64,000 nucleotides of DNA. Origin: Antilocapra americana (Eukaryota > Chordata > Mammalia > Artiodactyla > Antilocapridae). This document shows, piece after piece, positions 22,361 through 34,879 of the stretch. The stretch is from assembly GCA_007570785.1 (NCBI GenBank), contig ML660774.1, positions 6,973,404 to 7,037,403 on the forward strand, in the 5' to 3' direction. The notes under the pieces are model-generated. The model worked only from the letters and a program-made list of their open reading frames with translations. It made no database searches and had not been told where the DNA came from. The translations under genes were made by a program, and so were the position numbers. The stretch's first letter is position 1. Every line of letters starts with the position of its first letter.

Positions 22361-24146
22361 TGAATGCAGAGTTCCAAAGAATAGTAGAGAGAGATAAGAA
22401 AGCCTGCTTACGTGAACAATGAAAAGAAACAGAGGGAAACAATAGAATGGGAAAGATGAGAGGTCTCTTCAAGAAAATTAGAGATATCAAGGGAACATTT
22501 CATGCAAAGATGGGCTCAATAAAGGACAGAAATGATATGAACCTCACAGAAGCAGAAGATATTAAGAAGAGGTGGTAAGAACACATGGAAGAACCAAAAA
22601 GGCTTTAAAGACCTGGACAATCACGATGGTGTGATCACTCACCCAGAGCCAGACATCCTGGAGTGTGAAGTCAAGTGGGCCTTAGGAAGTGTCACAACGA
22701 ACAAAGGTCGTGGATGTGATGGAATTCCAGCTGAGCTATTTCAAATCCTAAAAGATGATCCTGTTAAAGAGCTGCATTCAATATGCCAGCATATTTGGAA
22801 AACTCAGCAGTGGCCACAGGACTGGAAAAGGTCAGTTTTCATTCCAATCCTAAAGAAGGGTAATGCCAACGAATGTTCAAACTACCACACAATTGCACTC
22901 ATTTCACATGCTAGCAAGGTAATGCTCAAAATCCTTCAAGCTAGGCTTCAATAGTACATGAACCGAGGACTTCCAGATGTTCCAGTTGGATTTAGAAAAG
23001 GCAGAGGAAGCAGAGATCAAATTGCTAACATCCACTGGATCATAGACAAAGCAAGAGAATTCCAGAAAAACATCTACTTCTGTTTCACTGATGACTATGC
23101 TAAAGCCTTTGACTGTGTGGATCACAACAAACTGTGGAAAATTATTAAAGAGATGGGAATACCAGACCATGTGACCTGCCTCCTGAGAAACCTGTACGCA
23201 GGTCAAGAAGCAACAGTTAGAACCAGACATGGAACAACTGACTGGTTCCAAATTGGGAAAGGAGTACGTCAAGGTTGTATATTGTCACCCTGCTTATTTA
23301 ACTTATGTGCAGAGTACATCATGCGAAATCCTGAGCTGGATGAAGCACAAGCTGGGATGAAGATTGCTGGGAGAAATATCAATAACCTCAGATATGCAGA
23401 TGACACCACCCTAATGACAGAAAGCAAAGAGGAACTAGAGGCTCTTGACGAAGGTGAAAGAGGAGAGTGGGAAAGCTGACTTGAAACTCAACATTCAAAA
23501 CACTAACATCATGGCATCCAGTCCCATCACTTCATGGCAAATAGATGGGGAAACAATGGAAACAGGGACAGACCTTATTTTCTTGAGCTCCAAAATTACT
23601 GCAGACAGTGACTGCAGCCATGAAATGAAAAGATGCTTGCTCTTTGGAAGAAAAGCCATGACCAACCTAGACAGCATATTAAAAAGCAGAGAGATTACTT
23701 TGCCAACAAGGTCCATCTAGTCAGAGCCATGGCTTTTCCAGTAGTCATGTATGGCTGTGAAAGCTGGACCATAAAGAAGGCTGAGTGCTGAAGAATTGAT
23801 GCCTTTGAACTGTGATGCTGGAGAAGACTCTCAAGAGTCCCTTAGACAGCAAAGAGATCAAACCAGTCAACCCTAAAAGAAATCAACCCTGAATATTCAT
23901 TGGGAGGACTGATGCTGAAGCTGAAGCTCCAATACTTTGGCCATAAGATGCGAAGAACGGACTCACTTGAAAAGACCCTGCTGCTGGGAAAGATTGAAGG
24001 CAGGAGGAGAAGAGGAAAACAGAGGATGAGATGGTTGGATGGCATCATTAACTCAATGGACATAAGTTTGAGCAAACTCTCAAGGATGAGCAAGCCTGGC
24101 ATGCTACAGGTCACAAAGAGTTGGACACAACTGAGTGGCTGAACAA
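22361..24146 (+). mobile_element. BovB LINE with reverse transcriptase domain, 5' truncated
   Basis: RTE-clade non-LTR retrotransposon, about 1.8 kb. Reverse transcriptase motifs in order: SVFIPILKKGN, GFRKGRGSRDQI, AKAFDCVDHNKLW, GVRQGCILSPCLFNL, and LRYADDTTLM with YADD at 23393-23404. The C-terminal [14 protein letters not shown] region follows. The frame is broken by an amber codon at 22952-22954, a shift near 23445-23475, another near 23700, and later stops. The endonuclease half is missing. The 3' end is 'ctgaacaacaac'. It cannot move by itself. Confidence 0.96.
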
Positions 24147-24344
24147 CAACATTATCTTTATCACTTTATTATGTTTCCAATATCAATGTAGAAGCAACAA
24201 ATTGTGTCTTTACAGTAATAGTGGATTGACAGCATCAAACATCAAAGATATCAGAGAAGAGAAAATAACTCGCTAAATATAAGGTTGCCAGAGCAAAACA
24301 GTGGAAACAGAACGCATTTAAAATAGACCAAGTCACAAATTAAA

Positions 24345-24485
24345 TAGAGGACGATCCTGGTGATCCAGTGCTTAAGACTTCATGTTTCCAACACAGGGGG
24401 TGGAGGTTCAATCCCTGGTAGGGAAATTAGGGTCCTGCATGCTTCATGGTGTGAGCAAAAAATAAAAGAACAATAATTTTTAAAA
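24345..24485 (+). repeat. CHR-type SINE, diverged
   Basis: 'cctggtgatccagtgcttaa' head and 'ggttcaatccctggtaggga' box B, then an A-rich tail. Confidence 0.88.
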
Positions 24486-25629
24486 TAAATAAGATTAAAA
24501 CATTTTTTTAAACATTGAGAAAAACCAAATTAAGTACAAAATAGCTGGAAATATGGTAATGAAGCAAACAGGAAAAACTTAGGAAGCAGTATTAGGAAAA
24601 GAAAAGAAAATACAGTGACCAGGGCTTTGGGTGGTCTTTGTCATGTAAAATGAATATGCAAAGGACGCACTATGCATTGATCCAAATGTATTAACAAATT
24701 TCAGTAAAAAGCAAACTGAAATATATTTATCTTTAGTAGATAAAAGGAATAGTATGTCAAATTGGACCAGCTTTGGTTTAAAAAGTAGAAGCACTTTTAA
24801 GCCATTTAAGAAGAAAGAATCAGGCCAAAATTTAGGATTAATATAATTAACATTTGATTATATGCTAATTATATGCTAAATTTATTTAGGAGGAAATTTA
24901 GCCTAAACAAGTGATAGCCAACGAATAACAAACACATTCTAAAAAATCAAAAGCTAACAATGTCTTGGTGTCAGTATTTCTGAGAAAGGACCAAAAATGA
25001 CAATTTACACTCTTAAAGCAGATTGAATGAAGTTGGATCACAGAGTTTACTTCCCTCAATACCTAATGCAATAAAGTATCCCAAAAGAAACAGCATAATT
25101 TTCTTGGCATAACCAATATGGAAAAGGATATAATTAATGCCAGGCTATAAACTTTAGAAGGGTATGATGATTGATGAAACAGAAAGAAAACTTTGACAAG
25201 CCAGGTGTCAAACTGACGCTCATGCACAGAATGAGTCCAGAGCCACAGGACAGAACAGGTGTACAGTTCAGGACCACGAGACCATAAGGACTTCCAAGAA
25301 TGCTCACTGTTGCCTCAAAGTGAGAAATGAAAATTAACAAAAATTTCATTGCTGTTTTATTAAAATTCCTTCAATTATTTTATAGGCAAATTATATGTAA
25401 AGTGAAATATATGATCATTTTACCATACTTAATATGGTAAAGAACAATAATGTCACCAAAATTGAAGACCTGACATAATTTCTAAGAGATCCTACTAATC
25501 TTTTCCATATTGAGGAGAAAGGGACTGAGGCATAGTCGTGGAGTGAAAAAAAAATAGTTGCTCTAAAGATCAGCATTGAATTCACTTTTATTTCAGTTCT
25601 TTTTTTTCTGTTAAATTCAAGCAAAATAC
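24486..25629. other. No gene seen
   Basis: AT-rich DNA. It may belong to the same old LINE block as the next feature, but I see no clear family signature. Confidence 0.4.
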
Positions 25630-27125
25630 AACAACTCAAAAAAGTTGTTTTTTAATCTTGCTGAATAGGCTCAACAGGAGAATGGAAATGATAGAAGATA
25701 AACACTTAAGAACAGTGACTAGAAATTACTCAATCTGAAAAACATAGAAAATAGATTGGAAAGAAAAAATGAACAGAGCTTCAAAGACCTGTGGAACAAC
25801 AACAAAAGTTACACTGTTTGAGTCACTGGAGGTCCAGAAGGAGAGAAGAAAAAATGGGGAACTGAAAAAAACATTTGAAGAAAGAGTGACAGAAAGACGG
25901 AAACCTATCAGTTCACAGAACTGAATGAAGCTCACATCAAAGGAATCCACACCAAGACAATCTCATAATCAAACATTTGAAAACTAAAAGCAAAGAAAAA
26001 AAGCTACAAACAATCAGAGAAAAGTGACACATTACCTATAGGGGAACACCAATTCAGATAACAGCAGATTACTCATCAGAAACCATGGAGGTTGGCAGGA
26101 AATGACACAACCTTTCTCAACGACTAAAAGAAAGGAAGAGGCTATGTGAATTCTATGTCCAGAGAAAATATCCTTGGGAAAGAAAAAGAAATAAAGACAT
26201 CCTCAAATGAAAGAAAACTGAGACACTGTGTCACCAGCAGACCGACCCTTAAACAATGGTCAAGGAAAGTTGTCCAGGTGGGAAATGATAACAGAAGAAG
26301 GCTTGGGACTTCAGAAAGAAAAAAACAATGGAATGGGTGAAAATAAAGGTAAATATAATAAGCTGTCCTCATGAGTTTCTGAAATCATATTTGACAGTTG
26401 AAGCAAAAATTATAACAACATTTTTTGGTGCTCAATATATGTAGAAGAAATACTTGAAACAATTATATTTTAAAAGTAGGGGTAAAAAAAGATACAAATG
26501 CAAGTAAGTTTTCAATACTTGTAGTTGAACATGGATATCAACAGATTGTGATGTCATGTTTGTATATTGTAATTCCTAGAGCAACCATAAAGAAACCTAT
26601 ACAAAGGAATATACTCCAAAAATGACAAACTGAACAAGATAAACCTTAAAAAAAAAAAATTGCCCAACTGCCACACAAGAAAGCAAGAAAAGAGAAACAG
26701 GAAACAGAAAATAAAGTGTTAAATGGCAGACTTCAATTAAGCATTTCAAGCATTGGCTTAAAAATAAGATCTATACACACTAATTAAAGGGTAGAGATTA
26801 CCAGAATAGATTTTTTTTTTTTTTAAAGAAAAGAAAGTGTGGTCTAACCAGATGCTGTCTGTAAGAAACTCACTTCAAACCCAACCACATGGGTAGTTTG
26901 AATGTAGAAAGATAAATATATGTCATGTTAACAATAATTGTAAAAGCAAGAGTGGTTCTATATTGTTAACAGAAAAGAAAAATAAAAGAGATGAAGAAGG
27001 ACAATATATAATGATTTTAAAAAATCCACCAAGAAGACATAGAGACACTAAATATGTATGTACCAAACAATAGAGTTTTAAAATTCAAATAAAAGTAAAA
27101 CTTTTAATCAAAATTAGTACTGCTG
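25630..27125 (+). mobile_element. Old L1 body, sense
   Basis: Heavily diverged L1 sequence in sense orientation: 'atcagaaaccatggaggttg' and 'gatgctgtctgtaagaaact' followed by 'cacttcaaaccc'. A-rich plus strand and no intact frame, as expected for an old L1. Boundaries are approximate. Confidence 0.65.
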
Positions 27126-27132
27126 ATACCAT

Positions 27133-28590
27133 TTATTCAGATTTTAGCCTGTCCACTCTTCCGTCATCTATTTTTCGACCTTCGTATTTATCTGTATGTG
27201 GGCCCAGAGGGTGAATGGCATGGTGTTTTCCTATGTTAATGATGGTTAACGCTGTGTTCTTCCACTGGCTTGGAAAGGGAAAGTACAAATGCTGTGAAGT
27301 GTTACCCATTACATTTGAGGGGGTTTGTTTTTTCAGCGAGATAACCACAATGATGTGGTCACTCACCTTGCGCTGCTCTACTGTCACACAGCCTTGCAGG
27401 TGAGAAGGGCCTCTTGGATGGGGATTTTCCCATAGTTCCTTGTGGTGCATGAGTGCAGACCCTGCATTTAGAAGCAGTTAAGTACTGTGTATATCAACGT
27501 GACAATTAAAGGAGCAAATTGTTATTGTGTGTTTAGTTGCTGAAGATGAGGCCACAGTGACAGTAATGAGGTCAGGACATGTTATCTGGGAGAGCGAGAC
27601 TTGGTCTTTGAGAGTGGATCCCCTCTACCTCTGTGCCATGACCCATTGACCAAAAAAGTTAAGGTGGAGCAACACAGCAAGTAACAAGCACCCTGGTGTG
27701 TGATCACTATCGTGTGCTGCTGACACCTGTGACGTCGCTAGATCTGTCTTCCTGTTCACAACAGACAGACTGAAAAAAAAAGAATGTCTTGTTGGAGATT
27801 TTCTGGAGTCTCCCAATTGTATCGGGATGAAGTTACATAGAATTCAGGAAGCTTGGAACATGGGCTTTATTTCACTCTTTGGCAGATATAGATTGCAGTA
27901 AGGGTCGGTCCGTTGTCCTTGTAGTCTCAGGTCATCCTTGGGAAAACAGCATGGTGCCACTACTGATTTTATACTTGATGGGCAGTGGGTGGCTAGCCCC
28001 CATGTCCAGGGAGAAAAGGAGACTTTAGTAGCTAGGGTTATCAAATGAATGGCCCTGACATCTGCTTGTTGTGGGTGGGTTAAGATATAAGAACTCAGGA
28101 CTTGACAGCCATATTCATTAGTGGAGCTTGATAAAACCCCTTCCAGTGACCCTGGAATGTGAAACCTGATGAACACAAATGTGAAACTGGCATTATTTCA
28201 TGACCATCCAGATCAATTGGTAGAGCTCTCCTTCTTGTGAATGAAACATCACACCTCAGAGCTATTGTTATAATCCAAGACAGCACCATTCAACTCGTCA
28301 ATTCTGCCACCTCTGTCTATTCTGTCTATGTTTGTGCCTGGAAAGACCCAAGGTGCTACAGATTAATATGTCATATGGGGAGAGTGCCTGTCTTTTTTCA
28401 GCTGTAGATTTTCTGCTTGTAAGAAATAAAGGCAGGGCCAGTTTTAACACAGATCATGGCAAGTTTATTTTTCAAAATGTACTTTTGAGGTTTTACTATT
28501 CCTGTTGGGTAATGGGTAATGGAGGCATTGATGGTGTTATAGGGCTTTACAAACTGTTGACACCATCTTGTAAAAAACCCACTCACTCTT
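27133..28590 (-). pseudogene. Unrecognised coding-like relic, possibly an old retroviral internal region
   Basis: One minus-strand frame runs from 28176 to the stop at 27135-27133, about 348 codons. It has only three internal stops (27846-27844, 27627-27625, 27480-27478), where about 16 would be expected by chance. A second minus frame is open at 28289-28095 and again at 28685-28398, so frameshifts probably separate the pieces. The protein is not low-complexity and carries several Cys and N-glycosylation-like sites. I do not recognise the family. The opposite strand is much less open. An old ERV or a processed gene remnant both remain possible. Confidence 0.4.
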
Positions 28591-28732
28591 TTTTTTTTTT
28601 TTAATTTATTTGGGGTCTTAGCTGTGACACACAGGATCATCAGTCTTCCAGCACTGAACAGGGAACCAACCTGGGCCCCCTGCATTGGGAACGCAGAGTC
28701 TTAGCCACTGACCCACCAGGAAAAGTCCCCCC
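28591..28732 (-). repeat. CHR-type SINE with target-site duplication
   Basis: T15-like left end, body 'ggggtcttagctgtgacaca', end 'gacccaccaggaaaagtccc'. Flanks ACTCACTCTT (28581-28590) and GCTCACTCTT (28733-28742) are near-identical direct repeats. It interrupts the relic block. Confidence 0.92.
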
Positions 28733-28742
28733 GCTCACTCTT

Positions 28743-30011
28743 AATGGACAAGGTGCTTGAAATGTTGAAATAAAGTATTTGAAAATTTGCTGACCAATAT
28801 TTGTATGTGAGCTGCTTCTCTCCACTCTGAAAAGATATGAGAGTGTATATCTATAAGGACAAAACTAAATTTACTAGAGTATATATTTATAAGGATAACA
28901 TTTTGTTTGAATGGACTGTCTGAATAATTACAAATGTCCTCCCAGGAGAAGGATGAACTGCCTTCTTTGTCTGTAAGGTTTTTCTCTTACTGTGAGCTTA
29001 AAAAATTGGGCAGTTCTGACATTCTTGTAGAGCTCCACTGGCAAAACTGTGGAGCTTGTTACTCACCTCTCATTATTCACAGAATCCCTTCTTTGTTCCT
29101 TTGTGCCAAGCTGTGAGTTAAATTAGTGGGAAACAGGAGTACTTTTTTTGGCCACTGAGAGAGTGCCAAAGTGTATTTTGGGTACACAGTCACCCTAACA
29201 GACTGCTAAGTGTTACTGCCCTCCCCGCGCCCTGAATTTAGGGTTGTCAGGAAAGTGGTCATTTTTAAAAATCCAGGTCCCATCTGAGAATGGAGAATAG
29301 GAATGACTTGTGTTAGTGACCTAGCAATGTAATAGGCAATAGAAGGACCATCTGGACATCTTAGCTGTGTACAAGGGAGCTGGCCTTATGGTTTCATAAC
29401 CACCATTAGCCATGAATTACCCCAAAGCATAGCCAGTGCCATGGAAAACGTTAACTGGTTTGGAGGAGCTCCTTAGAAAGAGGAAACCGTACTCACTTGA
29501 GGAAGAGTTTCCGATGTGTGGGCGCCCGCTGCTCAGGTTGAGCTGGAGGGAGGTTTTTTCTGTAGTGTTGGCTCGAGTGGGCTGGTTATTTCTGTTTTCT
29601 GTCTTGCTAGGCTGCCTCTTTCTTTGGAAGCTTTTTTATCTTTTTGTTTGTTTGTACCATTGGTCTTTCTGTGTTGCCAGCTACTCTCGACGCAAGAGAC
29701 AATAAGAAAACTCACTCCCACGTCACTCTCTGGGTTCTGAGGTCACGACCCCATCTTCCTCCTTCTCTCCCCTTCCAGAGTTTTCCATATTTGCTTTATA
29801 ATATCCAGGCTTTCTAGCAGGAAGGATAGGAGGAGTGCATTGACCCTACCTTAGTCTCTGTGGTATTTTTATATCAATCAAATAAGAATTCCATTGGAAT
29901 TGAGACAGAGGGCGTAAATTTCAGAGGTCTCTAGGGATGCACAGGGTGAACTTCATCAGAGTTTTCTCCAGTAGAAACTCTACATCTGGGTCATTTTTTA
30001 AAAATCAGCTT
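28743..30011. other. No gene recognised
   Basis: 1.27 kb with no named repeat. Open frames at 29436-29740 overlap in different frames on the plus strand and appear non-genic. It may continue the relic on its left. Confidence 0.4.
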
Positions 30012-30142
30012 TTGGGAATTCCCTGGTAGTCCAGTGATTGGGACTCTGCACTTTCACTGCCAAGGCCCTGGGTTCGATTTCTGATAGGGGAACTAAGATC
30101 CTACAAGCTGCATGGCATGGCCAAAAAAAGAGAAAGAACAAT
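30012..30142 (+). repeat. CHR-type SINE
   Basis: 'gggaattccctggtagtcca' head and 'ggttcgatttctgatagggg', then 'gcatggcatggccaaaaaaa'. Confidence 0.92.
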
Positions 30143-30184
30143 AGTTTGTTAGGTTTACTATTTATATAATAATGACTATTTTAC

Positions 30185-30725
30185 ATAGAATTAAATGTAC
30201 TCATTTTAAGACTGCCCTTTGAGGCATTTTGACAAATATATACACCTACGCAGTCATCACCACCATCAAGCTGGCAAATATTCTGTACTTTCTAAAACCT
30301 TCCTTCTGCCCCTCTGCAGGTTCTCCATCCTAATCTCTGCCCCTGGGAGGTACAAAGATTTTCTCACTGAGGGCTTGGTTTTTGCCTGTTCTCATCCTTA
30401 TTTAAATGGAATCTTATAGTATACGTTTTCTTGTCTGGTTTCTTTTATTTACAAAGATGCTTCTAGGACTCATCTATATCGTATGTATTGGGAGTCTTAC
30501 TTTTTATTGGTGAAGAGTATTCCTCAATCTCTGTATCCATTCACCTCTTGATGGATATTTGTGTTGTTTCCATTTTAGGCCCTTATGAATAAAGATGCTA
30601 TGGACACTCATGTGCAAGTCTTTTGATGGACATGTATTTCTATTTCTCTTGAATAAACACCTAGCTGTGGAATGAGTGGCTCATATAGTAAGAATGTATT
30701 TAACGTTATGAAAGTGCTAAACTGA
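30185..30725 (-). mobile_element. Old L1 3' end, inverted
   Basis: Blocks 'gaggcattttgacaaatata', 'attcacctcttgatggatat', 'ctcttgaataaacacctagc' match the reverse complement of old L1 3' regions. Confidence 0.75.
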
Positions 30726-31138
30726 TTTCACAAGTGGCTGCTTGCGTCTGCATTATCAACAATGGTGCATGAGAATCTGATTACTTCACATCCTTGGGCT
30801 CTGGCTGCCAGTACCAACGAGGATCCCTCCAAAGCCAGTGTGGTTTCAGTGTGATGCTCAGCCTTTGGCACTTCTTACTAAAACTAGTCCATGCCCCCAC
30901 CATCTCAGCTCTTTATATTCCCTTCACTGGAGCTAGGACAGACTCTGGGGTCTTCCCTTGCACAGACCCAGAACCACTCTTCCCATTTGACTTTGGAAGT
31001 CTGGATTTTTGACTCCAAGAAGTCTTTCTCATACCCAAACCCACATGTTTTTCAGCACAAAGGAGTCCTTCATTAAGGGAAAACTGTTACTTCCAGGTGT
31101 CCTTAAGAAGCTTAGCCTGAAAGAGATGTAAGAATCAT
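30726..31138. other. No gene seen
   Basis: Non-coding; probably partly the continuation of the old L1. No motif stands out. Confidence 0.45.
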
Positions 31139-31442
31139 CTGGGGCTTCCCTCATGGCTCAGGGATAAAGAATCTGCCTGCCAATGCAGTAGACATGGGTT
31201 CAATCCCTGATCCAGGAAGATCCCACAGGCAGTGGAGCAGCTAAGCCCATGTTCCACAACACGGGCTCTAGAGCCTGGGAGCGCATCTACTGGAGCCTGC
31301 GTGCCCTAAACCCGTGCTCTGCAGCAAGAGAAGCCACTGCAATGAGAAGCCTGTGCTCCACAACTAGAGACAGCTTGCGTGCAGCAATGAAGACCCAGAC
31401 AGCCGAAAATAATCAATGAATAAAATTAAAAAAAAATTATTT
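31139..31442 (+). repeat. CHR-related SINE, long form
   Basis: 'ggggcttccctcatggctca' head, 'gggttcaatccctgatccag', 'aagagaagccactgcaatga', A-rich tail at 31425-31437. Confidence 0.92.
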
Positions 31443-32905
31443 GGAGGTGTACTAGAGACCAGTAGACCAATCAAATTTCAGTTATCTGGATAGGAGGTAA
31501 TGAGCAGGATCAATCTGTGCTATTTCCATCTTAATAGACCTTGAAAGATCTGCTGGCTACTTACTTTCAAAATGTGGCTTGTCCCATGGAGCCTACTAAT
31601 ATTAATACAAAATTGTTATTTCATTGCAAATTTGGGGAAAAAATGTTTTATGCCAAAGAAATAGTCCTCAATTAATTCCATTAATTCAATTTCAATTAAT
31701 TTGAAAATAATTTTTATCATTTCTCTCTCTATAGTGGTAGTCATCAGGACATTAAATTTTATTTGGAAAATGCCTCAACCTACCCTACACTGGCTGGTAG
31801 TTTTTCCATTTTCTGGTGTTCACCTACTCATTAGACCACCTGCAGGAATCTTATTCAATTAATAATGCATTTCCTTCGACAGCCAAGGCAGCCAGTCTAT
31901 GGACATTTTGGTTAAGATATCACTGCATGAGGCCCAGTTTAGGGGACCAGGTGAATTTAGTCCTGTCTGAGCATTAGTTTCCTCATCTTTACCTTGAGAG
32001 TATTTTTAAAAGTACATCTTATGACCTGAATTCCTGTGGATGGACATTACAACCTCAAGATGTCTGCAGAACAGAATGGAAGGTGTCTGAGAGGGTACGA
32101 GATGCTTCCTCCCAGGCAAAATATTTCCCAGAAGGACAATATTCTTGACGGGTGTGGTATCTGGGATTTTTTTTTTGCTGTGATTCTGTAGAATATAGCA
32201 ATTTCACAAGAAGAAAAATCACCTGGTGAACTTCCAAGTGAGTCAAAGCTGATTCACAAGCTGTCTACCAAGTGTTACCTACCTCCGGGCTCAGCCTGGC
32301 CTTGACTTGGAGCTGGGCATGACCAAGCAGGCACGGGGATAGAATTCCTGCCCCCTGGGGTCCATGCACTGTGTGATTCTCACCCTTTGAGTGTAGGTGA
32401 GACCTTGGAATGTGGTGGGATTTCACACCTGTCATCGGCTAGGTCACGTGGCAGAAGGGAGGGGATCTCACAGATGTATTAATACCTAAGGCCTCTAACT
32501 GGTTGCCTGTGAATTAATCAAAAAGGGAGATGATCCTGGCTGAGCCTCACCCGAGCAAGTGTGAACACCTCGAAAGGGGGCCTGGGCCTTCTCTGGAAGG
32601 AGATATTTGAATTGAGAGATCTTCCTCTTGGCCTGGAAGGAAACAGCATGTCACGAGCTGCCTCTAAAGAGGCTCTCCTGGCAGGGACCCCAGGATGGCT
32701 CGTAGTTGTCCAAGGGTGGTGTCCAGCTGACATTCAGCCAGAAAACAAACATAAGGAACTGAGTTCTGCCCATAAATTTTATGAGGCTGGTACAGCCCAC
32801 TAGCATCTTGATTTCAGCATGCTTGGCCCCTGATCTGAGGACCTCGCTCCACTGTGCCTGGACTCCAGACCACAGAAGCTGCGAGAATAAACATGGGCTG
32901 CTTTA
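31443..32905. other. No gene seen
   Basis: 1.46 kb of unannotated non-coding DNA. A T9 run is at 32168-32176, and TCACGTG at 32444-32450 is an E-box. Neither alone supports a regulatory call. Confidence 0.45.
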
Positions 32906-32908
32906 AGA

Positions 32909-33131
32909 TGCTGTGGTGCTGGTTTATTCGCCAAGTCATGTCTGACTCTTGTGATTCTATGGACTGTAGCCCTCTAGGCTCCTCCGTCCCTGGGATTTCC
33001 TAGGCAAGAATACTGGAGTAGGTTACCATTTCCTTCTCCAGGGGATCTTCCCCACCCAGGGATCAAACATGCATTTCTCATGTCTCCTGCATTGCCAGGT
33101 GGGTTCTTTACCACCAGGGCCACCTGTGAAG
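32909..33131 (-). repeat. Bov-tA SINE
   Basis: Inverted copy: 'gactgtagccctctaggctc', 'aggcaagaatactggagtag', 'gggttctttaccaccagggc'. Confidence 0.93.
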
Positions 33132-33436
33132 TTGGTGTGCGGTCAGATGATGGTGTGCGGGAAGATGCTGGGTGTGTGGTAAATAGTTTCACATCAGTAG
33201 AAAATGTCTTCAGCAGGGACCAGACATTATTCAGATGCCCCCAGCTTTCTGCAAAGCTACTTTCACCTTGAAGTCACAGTACTGGCATGGCATCTTGCCT
33301 GTACGCAGTAGGGCAGTGATCCAACCTACTGTGAGTTCTAGGAATCTGAGGGAACCATGAAGGGCCCCATAGGAAATAAATGAGCCTTGATGTAAGACAG
33401 CACTGATCGCTGATGCAGTCCTAAGCTGTGTCCTTC
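33132..33436. other. No gene seen
   Basis: Short unannotated non-coding stretch. Confidence 0.5.
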
Positions 33437-33656
33437 TTAAAAAATTATTATTTATTTCGCTGCGCCAGGTCTTAGTTGCAGAACTCGGGATCTTTCCTTA
33501 TGGACTCTAGTTGTGGCGCGTGGGCTCAGCAGTGACAGTGCATGGGCTTAGTTTCTCCGCAGCACGTGAGATCCTAGTTCCTTGACCAGGAATAGAACCC
33601 TCTTCCCCTGCATTGCAAGGTGAATTCTCAACCACTGGACCACTGGGGAAGTCCCC
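33437..33656 (-). repeat. CHR-type SINE
   Basis: 'tttatttcgctgcgccaggt' to 'ggaccactggggaagtcccc'. Confidence 0.92.
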
Positions 33657-33711
33657 TAAATTGTGTGCTCTATGTGTATCCTCTCTAATCTTCCCAACCA
33701 CACTGCAAGGA

Positions 33712-33850
33712 TGCTGTATGGTTATGATTATTTTCTGACTGAGAAAACTGAGGTTTGCGGAGGTGAACTAAGATACCCAAGGCCATACAGTTAATGAGCA
33801 GAGATACCAAGCTCTGCGGCCGGATCTTGCTGACCCCAAAGCCAGTAACT
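33712..33850 (-). repeat. MIR fragment
   Basis: 'ctgactgagaaaactgaggt', 'aaggccatacagttaatgag' in the order of an inverted MIR. Confidence 0.75.
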
Positions 33851-34309
33851 TCCGGTTTCCCAATGCTGCTTCCTGTTTCTCACCTCCACTTTGTCTCTCA
33901 GTTCCTAAGAGCCACATCATCATTTGGCTCCCCAGGTGCCCCATTCTGTGGCACGCTGACGCAGTTACTCCTTGCTTGGAGCCCATACTCCCCTTGTGGG
34001 TTTTCTTGCTCACATCTGTTTGCTGCCACCCACATGCCACACTGATGCTCCTGACTTCAGTCCCTCAGCTCGAGCAGCTGTGTCCTAAAGTAACAGAAGA
34101 ATGCAGTTGGATAGAAAATCAAAAAGGAAAGTAAAAAAAGGAAAATTATGGCGTTTTAAATGTATTGCCAAGAGACTTCAAAAAACCAGGGTATACAATT
34201 TCAGGACAGGGATCTGCCCGTTTTTAACCAAATTTGACTCTCCAACTCTTCAGGGTTCCCCCTCTATTCTGAGACTTGTTGACCCTCCTTTAAGTTGGCT
34301 TCCTTTAAA
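33851..34309. other. No gene seen
   Basis: Non-coding. Open frames on both strands overlap the MIR or have no domain. Confidence 0.45.
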
Positions 34310-34642
34310 AAAAATTTTTTTTTTAATTTATTTGTTTTTGACTGTGCTGGGTCCTTGTTGCTGTGTGGACTTTTCTCTAGTTATGGTCAGTGGGGGCTAC
34401 TTTCTAGTTGCAGTGTGCAGGCTTCTCATTTTGGTGGCTTCTCTTGTTGCAGAGCACAGGCTATAGGGCGCATGGGTTTCAGGAGTTGCAGCATGAGGGT
34501 TCAGTAGTTGTGGCTCCCGGTTCTAGAGCACAGGCTCAATAGTTGAGGCAAATAGGCTTAGTTGCTCCATGGCATGTGGGATCTTCCTGAATCAGGCACT
34601 GAACTGTATCTGCTGCAGTGGCAGGCAGAATCTTTGCCCCTG
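34310..34642 (-). repeat. CHR-type SINE (long form)
   Basis: A/T-rich start, 'tttttgactgtgctgggtcc', 'ggcttctcttgttgcagagc', end around 'cagaatctttgcccctgagt'. The usual CCAGGGAAGTCC end has been lost. Confidence 0.88.
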
Positions 34643-34879
34643 AGTAAGGTGGCTTCTTCCAGTGATGTGCTGAAGTATAGTCGTGGGTCCTTTTGAGGGC
34701 AGGTTCTGGAAAAGTGAGCCTCTGATATATTTGTTCAGATTGTTCCTAAGGATCTGAGATCTTGTATTCATCTGCTCTTTCCTCCAGCTAACATCCCCCC
34801 ACTCAGCCAATAAAAGATTCTTTTCTATCTGCCGCACTTTGACCAAATCCACATACACGTGCTTATTTGGTACCTTGGG

